Shown here: one piece after another, positions 1-6,909 of the stretch
Numbering within the stretch: the stretch's first letter is position 1
Layout: every line of letters begins with the position of its first letter
Origin: CAZKTO01 sp964555685
GTDB lineage: Bacteria > Chloroflexota > Dehalococcoidia > SHYB01
Assembly: GCA_964555685.1 (NCBI GenBank)
Contig: CAZKTO010000055.1
Location: forward strand, 1 to 21,890
Direction of reading: 5' to 3'
Length of the DNA: 21,890 bases
Position numbers and translations under genes: made by a program
Notes under the pieces: model-generated
What the model was told of the DNA's origin: nothing
The model's database searches: none
The model's input: only the letters and a program-made list of their open reading frames with translations

Positions 1-40
1 TCACCCACTGCGTCTCCTCAACCGGTGTCCCTTCAACGAA

Positions 41-70
41 CACTAAAAGACCCTGGACCGCCCGCCAGGG
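41..70 (-). terminator. Rho-independent terminator candidate
   Basis: On the minus strand a CCCTGG/CCAGGG stem (70-65 with 56-51, 8-nt loop) is followed directly by TCTTTTAG. This is the right orientation to end transcription of the lipoprotein gene whose stop codon lies at 241. The stem is only 6 bp and the T tract is interrupted, so confidence is moderate. Confidence 0.45.
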
Positions 71-112
71 CAATTGCATTATCGAACGCCTAATTCAGGG
101 TCGCCCTTCGAC

Positions 113-173
113 AGAGCCTGTCCCTTCGGCGGGGCTCAGAGCCTGCCCTGAGCCTGACGAAGGGGCAGGCTCT
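113..173. repeat. Extragenic palindromic repeat
   Basis: An inverted repeat with 16-bp arms (113-128 and 158-173, one mismatch) contains a second, perfect 10-bp inverted repeat (138-147 with 164-173). The motif, built on GAGCCTG and CGAAGGG words, resembles dispersed extragenic palindromes common in high-GC environmental genomes. No coding potential was seen in 1-240 apart from this element and the terminator at 41-70. Confidence 0.6.
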
Positions 174-240
174 TCCCCGCGCAGAGAGGAGAACGGGCGA
201 CCAGCCTGGAACCGACGAAGACGCTTGGGGAGATAGTTCC

Positions 241-1983
241 TCACACCTCGCGGACGCCCACGCCCGAGTCGTCGAGGAGCGCCGTCAGCCGATCCCGGGC
301 CGCCTCGATAAGCGCGTTGGCCTCGTTGAGGGCCGCGTTCCCCACCGCCGCCTGCTCCGTCTCCCCGGAGGACTCGAGCCGCAGGAACGCCTGAGTGGCG
401 CGGACGTAGCCGGCGAAGGAGGCCCGGTAGGTGGCGTGGACCTGGGCCGCCTCGGCGGGTGGGGCCAGGGCCTCCAGCTGCGCCTGGAGCCGCAGGTAGT
501 CGTCCAGCAGGGGGCGCAACACAGCGGCGCGCTGTGCCCGCGAGAGCGATGACCGCCGAAGCAGATAGCCGTTCCAGCGGTCGCTGACCTGGGCCGCCTG
601 AGCCTCCAGCCCGAAGATGGCGCGCGCGTAGCCGATGAGCGACTCGATGCGGCGTTCATAGTCGTCCAGCTCGCCCACGGACTGCCGCACCCGCTCCTGG
701 AACGCGGCGAAGGGGATGCCCAGGACCTGGGCGAAGACCGCGTCCAACTCTTTGGGCGCGGCCGCCAGGCGCTCCAGGAGGGGCCGCAGGACCGCGTCGC
801 CATAGACGCGGGCGATATAGTCGACGCTGGCGTAGGCCTGGCCATACATGAGCTCCAGACGGCTCAGCGCGCTCTCCTTCTGCCAGGTCTCGTACTCGCC
901 CACCGTAGCCAGATCGATCCACGCCTCGTCGCGGAGGGCGCGCCGCACCACGTTCCGGGTGACGCGCCGCCAGTGGCGCTCCTTGTCCCCCGCCTCATTG
1001 AGACCGGCCTTGAACCCCTCCACCTCGGCCAGCCCCTCGATGAACCATACGGGCGCGCCGCCCGGGCCCTCGATGCGCGCCGTGATCTGGTGGACCAGCT
1101 CGTGGGCGACGACATGCGCCAGCCCCGAGAGGGGGGCTCCGCTGACATCGATGTAGACGCCCGAGCGCGGGTAGCCATAGAGGGAGATCCCCGCCTCGAA
1201 TCCGGCGACATCCTTGGCGCCCCCCGCCTCCACCTCCTTGACCAGGGAGTTGGAATCGGGCGCCAGGTAGACGTCGATGCCATCCGAGAGGGTGAAGCGG
1301 AGGTCCTTCTCAATGATAGCCAGGCCCTCGCGGTAGCGCTGGGCCGTCAGCGCCGAGAGCGACCGGGGGATGGAGGGGTAGCTGAAGATGCGCGCCTCGG
1401 GCGTCCGGTAGAGGGAGAAGAGGGTGCCGAGGGAGGTGAACTCGGTGGCCGGGAGGTCCAACTCCACCACCTGGAAGGCGAAGGAGCGGGCGGGACCGGA
1501 GCCCCCTTGCAGACGGACGCCAAAGAGGCCCGGGGCGTCGTCGCCCGTGGGCCAGTCCCAGGTGACGGAGCCGTCGTCCCCGGCGCGGACGAAGAAGGGC
1601 CGCGGCGGGGACTCGCCGAGGCGCGCGATCTGGACGGCGATGCGCTCGGCGGGCTTGAACCCGGCGACGGTGAAGAGAACCTCGGCGCCACGATAGATGT
1701 CGCGGGCGTCGTCGTCGGAGATGGCGGCGGAGACGGCGATCCTGGCGACCCGCGGGATGGGCGCGACGGTAGGCGGCGGTGGCGGCTCGGGCGCAGGGGC
1801 CGGCGTTGGGGTGGCCGCCGGCGGGGAGGGCGTGACGGTCGCCCGGGGCGGGATGAGCGTAGCGGGGACGGGGGTGGACGTCGATGGGGCGGGCCTGTCA
1901 GCGCCCGTCGCGCAGGCGGTTGCGACAAGCGCCAGCGCGACGACGGCCGCCGTCCACGCCCGTGGCAGGCTTAGGAGGAGCAT
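241..1983 (-). CDS. Lipoprotein with peptidase MA-like HExxH domain
   Basis: This 580-residue protein begins with a signal peptide ending in a lipobox (VATAC, Cys24), so it is probably anchored outside the cytoplasmic membrane. A Pro/Thr/Ala-rich linker covers about residues 30-76. A beta-rich region of unknown role follows to about residue 175. The catalytic part holds HELVH (294-298) and a downstream WFIEGLAE (313-320), which can supply the third zinc ligand; this HExxH plus glutamate layout is that of gluzincin 'peptidase MA-like' proteins. The C-terminal third is helical. Start ATG1983 has no clear ribosome binding site but precedes the signal peptide immediately. The gene lies 103 bp downstream of ispH and may share its transcript. 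The substrate is unknown. Confidence 0.85.
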   Translation of the reverse strand: MLLLSLPRAWTAAVVALALVATACATGADRPAPSTSTPVPATLIPPRATVTPSPPAATPTPAPAPEPPPPPTVAPIPRVARIAVSAAISDDDARDIYRGAEVLFTVAGFKPAERIAVQIARLGESPPRPFFVRAGDDGSVTWDWPTGDDAPGLFGVRLQGGSGPARSFAFQVVELDLPATEFTSLGTLFSLYRTPEARIFSYPSIPRSLSALTAQRYREGLAIIEKDLRFTLSDGIDVYLAPDSNSLVKEVEAGGAKDVAGFEAGISLYGYPRSGVYIDVSGAPLSGLAHVVAHELVHQITARIEGPGGAPVWFIEGLAEVEGFKAGLNEAGDKERHWRRVTRNVVRRALRDEAWIDLATVGEYETWQKESALSRLELMYGQAYASVDYIARVYGDAVLRPLLERLAAAPKELDAVFAQVLGIPFAAFQERVRQSVGELDDYERRIESLIGYARAIFGLEAQAAQVSDRWNGYLLRRSSLSRAQRAAVLRPLLDDYLRLQAQLEALAPPAEAAQVHATYRASFAGYVRATQAFLRLESSGETEQAAVGNAALNEANALIEAARDRLTALLDDSGVGVREV

Positions 1984-2086
1984 CGAGGGCTAAGGCACGC
2001 CGTCAAGTGCGCAAGGGTGTCTCGAATGAGGTACGAGCAGGCGGAAGACGACCGATTGTGGCGGCGCCGTCTCCTGAGCCAGCCGG

Positions 2087-3070
2087 TCACGAGGGGGCGG
2101 CGCCGGCGCGCCGGTAGCCCCGGAGCTCCTTGGGCAGGGTGAAGGTCACGTTCTCGTCCACCACGTGGACCTCGCGCGAGGTGGGGTAGCCGCGCTCCCG
2201 GAGATACTCCAGGACCTCCGTCACCTTCACCTCCGGCGTGGAGGCCCCAGAGGTAACGCCGATGGAGGCCGCGCCGTCCAGCCACGCAGGCTCGATCTCC
2301 TTGACGTCCGCGATGCGGTGGGAGGCGACGCCCTGAGCGCGGGCCACCTCCATGAGCCGCACCGAGTTGGAGCTGTTGGCCGCGCCGACGACCAGGATCA
2401 GGTCCACCTCGTGCGTGAGGCCCTTGACGGCGGTCTGGCGGTTCTGCGTCGCGTAGCAGATATCGTTGCGGACGAGCATCTTGGGGAAGCGGCGGCGGAG
2501 CGCCTCGACGATCTCGCGGGTGTCGTCCACGCTCAGCGTCGTCTGGGTGAGGCAGACGACCCGGTCCGGGTTGGGGACCTGCACCGCGGCGGCGTCCTCC
2601 ACGGCTTCGATGAGCTGGATGGCGTTGGGCGCCTCGCCCATGGTCCCGATGATCTCGTCGTGCCCGGCGTGGCCGATGAGGACGATGGAGTAGCCGTCCC
2701 TGACGTACTTGCTGGCCTCCAGATGCACCTTGGTCACCAGGGGGCACGTGGCGTCGATGGCGGTGAGGCCGCGGGCGCTGGACTTCTCCCGGACGGATGG
2801 GGCGACGCCGTGGGCGCTATAGATGATGACGCCGTGGGCGGGGACCTCGTCCTCGCTCTCGACGAAGACGGCGCCCTTGGCCCGCAGCCCCTCAACAACG
2901 TGGGGGTTGTGGACGATCTCCTTGCGGACGTAGACCGGCCGGCCGTACCGCTCGAGGGCGATCTCGACGATCTCGATGGCCCGCTCGACGCCGGCGCAGA
3001 AGCCACGGGGGTTTGCCAGGAGGAGCTGCTGCCTTCGCTCGATGGTCTGGGGCCGGATAGTCTGCGTCAT
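2087..3070 (-). CDS. ispH: 4-hydroxy-3-methylbut-2-enyl diphosphate reductase
   Basis: IspH catalyses the last step of the MEP isoprenoid pathway, converting HMBPP to IPP and DMAPP with a [4Fe-4S] cluster in the cytoplasm. The three cluster cysteines are visible in their family contexts: PRGFCAGV (Cys25), DATCPLVT (Cys109) and NDICYATQ (Cys205). Also present are the substrate-site His in IVHNPH (His54), GHAGHDE with His137 and Glu139, and LTQTTLSVDDT. The length of 327 residues is normal. ATG3070 is chosen over the upstream in-frame ATG3109 because GAGG lies about 8 nt before it, and because a promoter at 3111-3140 would start transcription at about 3103, leaving the upstream ATG outside the message. 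The family assignment is near certain. Confidence 0.97.
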   Translation of the reverse strand: MTQTIRPQTIERRQQLLLANPRGFCAGVERAIEIVEIALERYGRPVYVRKEIVHNPHVVEGLRAKGAVFVESEDEVPAHGVIIYSAHGVAPSVREKSSARGLTAIDATCPLVTKVHLEASKYVRDGYSIVLIGHAGHDEIIGTMGEAPNAIQLIEAVEDAAAVQVPNPDRVVCLTQTTLSVDDTREIVEALRRRFPKMLVRNDICYATQNRQTAVKGLTHEVDLILVVGAANSSNSVRLMEVARAQGVASHRIADVKEIEPAWLDGAASIGVTSGASTPEVKVTEVLEYLRERGYPTSREVHVVDENVTFTLPKELRGYRRAGAAPS

Positions 3071-3110
3071 GAGGGATGCCTCGGCCCGGTCTCGGACGCC
3101 CGGACGCATC

Positions 3111-3140
3111 AGTGTAGCACCGGGTGCGTACTGGAGGCAA
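3111..3140 (-). promoter_or_regulatory. Extended -10 promoter of ispH
   Basis: On the minus strand, -35 TTGCCT (3140-3135), an 18-nt spacer and -10 TACACT (3116-3111) preceded by TGC form an extended -10 promoter. The predicted transcript start is near 3103, about 33 nt before the chosen ispH ATG. Match to consensus is 4/6 in each hexamer. Confidence 0.45.
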
Positions 3141-3160
3141 CGGCATGGAGGGCGCCCGCC

Positions 3161-4930
3161 CTACTTGTTGAGCCAGACGGTATCCAGCCGCAGGCCGGTG
3201 TGGACGGCGTGGCGGCCCTGGCGGAAGCCTTCTACCTCTTTCCGGAGCGGCCAGGTGGAGGTGCTATTCACCATGGGCATGAAGAAAGCCAGGTCCAAAA
3301 GCGTCCTCTGGAACTCGGTGAGAAGTTGGGCCCTTCTCGCCACGTCCAGCGTCCGGTCCTGCTCTTCCGCCAGGCGGTCTACCTCGGGGAACGACCATTT
3401 CCCATAGTTCAGAGGGCGTCCGGTGACGACGTAGTCGACGATCTGGTCTGCCGGGTCGTCAATAGTCCGTCCTCCGAACATGGCGCTAAAGTCGAAGTCG
3501 CCGGCGGTGAGGGCAGTCGTGAATTGAACGCCTGGAGGGTTGATAATCACCTCAGGCTTGAAGCCCAACTTGCGGAACTGGGCATCCATGGCAAGCCATA
3601 CGTCGGGGAAAGAGCTGGTCCCCTGCATCTTGAGGGGCGTCCTGGCCGGGTCCACGCCGGCCGCTGCAAAGAGACGGCGCGCCTCGGCGCGATCGGCCTC
3701 GGTGACGCCGCGGTAGCCCGGCAATTTGAGGGTCTCCTCGCCGGGGATGCCCCAGCGGCCGCCCAGCTCGCGGTTCAGCATGATCGACGGCGGGTAGAAG
3801 GAGAAGCCGCCCCGGTCCAGGTCGCGCACCTCCTTGAAGTCCATGGCGAGCTGGATAGCCTTGCGAACCCGGACGTCGTTCCACGGCGGGCGATTGTTGA
3901 AGAAGTAGTTGAAGGAGTCGCGGCTGAAAGAGACGATCTTGACCTCAGCGACCGCCTTCCTCAGCTCGTCGCCGAACTGAAAGGTGAAGTCGTAGCCGCA
4001 GCCGCAATCGATCCTGCCGGTCCGGAACGCTGCCCGAGAGGTCCCGTGGTCGGTGATGAAGACGAAGTCAACGCCATCCAAGAAGGGCAGGCGCCGGCCC
4101 TGCGGGTCCTTCCGGTGGTATCGCTCGTAGCGCTTCACCTTGACGCCAATGCCCGACTGGTGTTCCTGGACAACGAAGGGCCCTGTGCCTACGGGATTTT
4201 TCACAATGTCGGCGCTCTCCTTCACGATGTGGGCCGGGTACATGAGCATGAAGGGCGCCGCCAGGTTGGGCAGGAATGAGGCGCTCACCCGGGATAGCGT
4301 CAGCTTGACAGTCGTTGCGTCCACCGCCTCGAAGCTCTGGAGCACCGCCATGCGCCCTTGATTGACCGTTATGAGAGGAGTGGGAGGGCTCTTGGCCCGG
4401 TTCAGGTTGAAGACGACGTCAGCGGCAGTGAAGGGCTTGCCGTCATGCCACTGGACGTCTTTCGCCAGGAAAACGGTTATGGTCTTGCCGTCGCTGCTCA
4501 CCTCCCAACGCTCCACCAGGTCCTGCTCGAGGACAGCGGGCTCCTCGGCCTTGAGCGCTATGAGGTTGCTCCAGATGTTCATCGTGTGCTCGGTGCTGAA
4601 GTTAGAGAGGCGGTTGTAGGTGTCCCACGGCTCAAAGGTCTGGAGCAGACGCACGCGCAGAATCCCGCCGTATTTAGGCTGAACCCCCACGGGGGTTGGC
4701 GTGGGCGTGGGCGCGGCGATGGGCGCCAGCGTAGGCGTTGGGGTCGGAACGGGAGCCGCCGGCGTGCCTCCTGCGGGCGGGCCGGGAGGCCGGGTGGCCG
4801 TGGGGACCGGCGGCGATGTGGGGGCCACGGTGGGCTCCTCGCCGCCGCCGCACGCGGCTACCACGAGGCCCGCGGCCACGACCATCGAGAGCATGACGCC
4901 TGCGCCGCGCGCGAGCCGTAGTGCCTTCAT
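3161..4930 (-). CDS. ABC transporter substrate-binding lipoprotein, family 5
   Basis: This 589-residue extracytoplasmic solute-binding protein belongs to the peptide/nickel/oligopeptide type (SBP_bac_5). The signal peptide ends in VVAAC (Cys27, lipobox), followed by a Pro/Thr-rich linker (about 31-84) and the mature domain beginning YGGILRVRL. Family hallmarks are VQWHDGKPFTAADVVF and, later, FFNNRPPWNDVRVRKAIQLA. Ligands of this family vary widely (peptides, sugars, metals, aromatic compounds), so the substrate cannot be named. Start ATG4930 has GGAGGG just upstream. No permease or ATPase gene lies beside it, so it is an orphan binding protein here. The plus-strand protein at 6910-8787 is a related paralog. 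A promoter lies at 5019-5047. Confidence 0.92.
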   Translation of the reverse strand: MKALRLARGAGVMLSMVVAAGLVVAACGGGEEPTVAPTSPPVPTATRPPGPPAGGTPAAPVPTPTPTLAPIAAPTPTPTPVGVQPKYGGILRVRLLQTFEPWDTYNRLSNFSTEHTMNIWSNLIALKAEEPAVLEQDLVERWEVSSDGKTITVFLAKDVQWHDGKPFTAADVVFNLNRAKSPPTPLITVNQGRMAVLQSFEAVDATTVKLTLSRVSASFLPNLAAPFMLMYPAHIVKESADIVKNPVGTGPFVVQEHQSGIGVKVKRYERYHRKDPQGRRLPFLDGVDFVFITDHGTSRAAFRTGRIDCGCGYDFTFQFGDELRKAVAEVKIVSFSRDSFNYFFNNRPPWNDVRVRKAIQLAMDFKEVRDLDRGGFSFYPPSIMLNRELGGRWGIPGEETLKLPGYRGVTEADRAEARRLFAAAGVDPARTPLKMQGTSSFPDVWLAMDAQFRKLGFKPEVIINPPGVQFTTALTAGDFDFSAMFGGRTIDDPADQIVDYVVTGRPLNYGKWSFPEVDRLAEEQDRTLDVARRAQLLTEFQRTLLDLAFFMPMVNSTSTWPLRKEVEGFRQGRHAVHTGLRLDTVWLNK

Positions 4931-4970
4931 GGGTCCCTCCCAAAATCACGAGGGGATCACCCTCCCCCTA

Positions 4971-4993
4971 CCCTCTCCCATCGAGGGAGAGGG
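4971..4993. repeat. Palindromic hairpin in the SBP leader
   Basis: CCCTCTCCC (4971-4979) and GGGAGAGGG (4985-4993) form a perfect 9-bp stem around ATCGA. It lies between the predicted promoter (5019-5047) and the start codon at 4930, so it would fold in the 5' untranslated region. The same ATCGA-looped architecture recurs at 6590-6612, suggesting a dispersed repeat family. Confidence 0.6.
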
Positions 4994-5018
4994 AGTTAGC
5001 GTGGGAAACACTGTGCGG

Positions 5019-5047
5019 ACTCTATCACCGCACCGGGATACTGTCAA
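5019..5047 (-). promoter_or_regulatory. Sigma70-type promoter of SBP gene
   Basis: On the minus strand a perfect -35 TTGACA (5047-5042), a 17-nt spacer and -10 TAGAGT (5024-5019, 4/6) precede the solute-binding lipoprotein gene starting at 4930. The predicted leader is about 80 nt and contains the hairpin at 4971-4993. Confidence 0.6.
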
Positions 5048-5053
5048 AGAGGC

Positions 5054-5071
5054 GCCCCGACTTGTCGGGGC
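5054..5071 (-). terminator. Strong hairpin at gene end
   Basis: GCCCCGAC (5054-5061) and GTCGGGGC (5064-5071) form a perfect 8-bp GC-rich stem with a TT loop, touching the stop codon of the gene that ends at 5071. There is only a short T stretch (CTCTTT) downstream on the minus strand, so it could be a weak terminator or a member of the palindromic repeat family. Confidence 0.4.
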
Positions 5072-5775
5072 TACCGGCGGCGGAAGAGGCCCAGGAAGCG
5101 GTCCTCGTACTGGGGGAAGACGCCCCAGCGGTCCAGCTCCTGCTTGAGCCGGGTGGGGTCGGCGTTGCCGGCCCGGACCTCGCCGAAGAGGGCCTCGATG
5201 CGCTGCGCGGACGCCTTGGGGATGCCGGACGCCGGGTCCGGCTCCAGCAGGCCCCGGCCCATGATCTCGCCCACGTTCCCGCCCACCGAGGCGACCGTGT
5301 ACTCGTAGATGAACTTGAGGAGCGCCACGTCCCAGAGCTCATCGGGGCCGCGGAGGACCACCGCCAGCCCATCGCCTTTCTGGTCCAGCTCGTCCTTGAT
5401 GCGGCCCGCCACGCCATCGGGCTCGCCGCCGACGATGTTCAGGCCGTGCGCCTCGTTCTGGTACGTATAGAGCAGCCCGGGGGCGTGGGGCCCCAGCCGG
5501 CGCGCCACGAGCTCCAGCAAGCGGCGCGCATCCTCGCCAAAGCCGTGGACGTTCATCACATAGGTGGGCGTGACCACCTCCGGCCGCCTGGCGATCACCT
5601 TGCCCTCGCGGACCACCGACTCGCTCTCACGGCGGTCGAACTCGCGGTAGGAGGGCTCGGTGACCATGAAGTAGCGCAGGCTGGTCACGCCGAACGTGGA
5701 CAGGTACTGGCGGGGAGGGCGGACGATTCGCGTCTCCTCCAGCGCGGCGAGGATTCGGGCATCGGGGTCTTGCAC
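5071..5775 (-). CDS. Conserved-looking protein of unknown function
   Basis: A 234-residue soluble protein begins at GTG5775. This start is chosen because AAGGGG sits 6 nt upstream and because the longer open frame merely runs out of frame through the preceding gene. No signal peptide or membrane segment is visible. It is mixed alpha/beta, with motifs such as TYVMNVHGFGEDARR and a Gly-rich VASVGGNVGEIMGRG. I do not recognise the family. It starts 10 nt after the stop of the gene at 5786-6376 and is almost certainly co-transcribed and co-translated with it, so the two probably act together. Confidence 0.8.
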   Translation of the reverse strand: MQDPDARILAALEETRIVRPPRQYLSTFGVTSLRYFMVTEPSYREFDRRESESVVREGKVIARRPEVVTPTYVMNVHGFGEDARRLLELVARRLGPHAPGLLYTYQNEAHGLNIVGGEPDGVAGRIKDELDQKGDGLAVVLRGPDELWDVALLKFIYEYTVASVGGNVGEIMGRGLLEPDPASGIPKASAQRIEALFGEVRAGNADPTRLKQELDRWGVFPQYEDRFLGLFRRR

Positions 5776-5785
5776 TGGAAGCCCC

Positions 5786-6376
5786 TTAGGTGAGAGCGCG
5801 GAGCTCGCGCCGGAAGGAGTCCAGGTGCTGCTCGTACTGCTGCTCGAGGCGGACCTTGAGGCGCAGCACCTCCTGCTGGAACTCAGGGAGGCGCTCGACG
5901 TTGACCTGCTGGCCGGCCGCGGCGGCGCCCTGCTTGGCGAGCTGCTGCTGGACCTGGGCCTGGAAGTGCTGGCGAAGCTCGGCATAGGCCTGCTGGCGCT
6001 GCTGCTCGCCGTAGGTCTTGAACTGCTGCGCCACGTAGGTGACCTGGCCCGCGATCTCTTCGATCCCGCGCTTGCCGGCCAGGAGCTTGCGGATCCCTTC
6101 CAGGGCGCGCTGGGTCGTCTGCTCGGCGGCCTGGTTGCGCGGGAGCTGGAGGTTGGCCGAGAGGACCTCGATGGCGCCACGGACCACGTACCGGCGCTCC
6201 TCGGCCGGGCAGGCGTTGAGCGCCTTGACCGGGTCTTCGCCCTTCTGAAGGAAGGCCGCGGCGAGCTTCTGCCCCTTGGGGAGGCCCGCCCACTCCAGGC
6301 GGTTCTCCTTCGTCGGCTCGGAGAGCTTGGCGACCTTCTCCATCGCCTTCTCGAACGCGCTCTTGATCTCGCTCAT
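5786..6376 (-). CDS. Gln-rich helical protein, possibly DUF6657-like
   Basis: This 196-residue cytoplasmic protein starts MSEIKSAFEKAMEKV. It appears wholly helical, and the C-terminal half is very rich in Gln, Glu and Arg (about residues 115-190), consistent with coiled coil. The N-terminal opening resembles small helical proteins of unknown function (possibly DUF6657), but this is recalled, not checked. ATG6376 has GAGG about 10 nt upstream and an extended -10 promoter at 6416-6443. It is the first gene of a two-gene unit with the unknown protein at 5071-5775. A scaffold or interaction role is a guess from coiled-coil character alone. Confidence 0.82.
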   Translation of the reverse strand: MSEIKSAFEKAMEKVAKLSEPTKENRLEWAGLPKGQKLAAAFLQKGEDPVKALNACPAEERRYVVRGAIEVLSANLQLPRNQAAEQTTQRALEGIRKLLAGKRGIEEIAGQVTYVAQQFKTYGEQQRQQAYAELRQHFQAQVQQQLAKQGAAAAGQQVNVERLPEFQQEVLRLKVRLEQQYEQHLDSFRRELRALT

Positions 6377-6415
6377 GGTTGCGCCTCGCCCAGGGGCACG
6401 ATCCAGGCTCCGGCC

Positions 6416-6443
6416 ATTATAGCAAAGGCCGGGGGCGCCCTAA
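6416..6443 (-). promoter_or_regulatory. Extended -10 promoter
   Basis: On the minus strand a perfect TATAAT (6421-6416) preceded by TGC gives an extended -10 element. A weak -35-like TTAGGG lies at 6443-6438 with a 16-nt spacer. The transcript would start near 6409 and lead into the gene beginning at 6376. Confidence 0.6.
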
Positions 6444-6447
6444 CCCC

Positions 6448-6678
6448 ACCCCGACAAGCCGGGGTACCCGCCTCTTCCCGGTGCGGGGCTTTGCACCAAA
6501 AGTGCCCGCACCGCCGGTCGCGCCGCGTTATCTCCTCCCCCGTTGCGGGGGAGGACAGAAGGTGGGGGTGACCGTCACCCCCATCCCAGCCTTCCCCCAT
6601 CGAGGGGGAAGGGGGTTTGGTGCAAAGCTCCGGTACGGGAAGGGGGAGAGCCGCTCCCCTCTCCGCGCCGGAGAGGGG
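6448..6678. repeat. Mosaic of nested palindromes
   Basis: The divergent intergenic region 6377-6909 has no gene. Its left half is packed with perfect or near-perfect hairpins: 6448-6453/6460-6465, 6481-6487/6505-6511, 6533-6542/6546-6555, 6563-6571/6575-6583, 6590-6598/6604-6612 and 6656-6665/6669-6678. A separate 13-bp perfect inverted repeat, arms 6488-6500 and 6616-6628, encloses several of them. This looks like insertions of small non-coding palindromic repeats into one another. 6679-6773 shows nothing more that I can assign. Confidence 0.75.
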
Positions 6679-6773
6679 CCGGGGGAGAGGGCCGCCGGCG
6701 GGCTGCGAAATGGGGCCCCGGCACGCCCGCTCTCGGGCGACGATTTTCGTCAACCCTGCGACGCCTTGCCCTC

Positions 6774-6802
6774 TTGACAGGCCGGAGACCGATGGCTATC
6801 AT
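6774..6802 (+). promoter_or_regulatory. Sigma70-type promoter of second SBP gene
   Basis: A perfect -35 TTGACA (6774-6779), a 17-nt spacer and -10 TATCAT (6797-6802, 5/6) precede the lipoprotein gene at 6910, giving a leader of about 100 nt. This is one of the best promoter matches in the window. Confidence 0.7.
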
Positions 6803-6909
6803 TCGTCCAACTCTCCCAGGAAACCTCTCGCAAACCGCAACAGCGACGGGCGGAATCGTCGCCGGCCCTGAGCAGGTGCAGCCGCCCCGGCATTCCCAGG
6901 AGGCGCCCG

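Noticed and set aside
2001..2006. TTGACG as a -35 element for the metallopeptidase lipoprotein gene
   Set aside because: A matching -10 would fall inside the coding sequence and no hexamer near the expected spacing resembles TATAAT.
2165..4279. Long plus-strand open frame (704 codons) across ispH and the SBP gene
   Set aside because: It is antisense to two well-supported genes, has low-complexity translation and crosses their intergenic gap; a GC-rich shadow frame.
5776..6180. Ser/Arg-rich extension of the unknown protein ending at 5071
   Set aside because: It is an out-of-frame shadow of the gene at 5786-6376; GTG5775 has a good ribosome binding site.
6448..6678. CRISPR array or insertion sequence
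   Set aside because: The palindromes differ from one another and are not regularly spaced, and there is no transposase or terminal target duplication.
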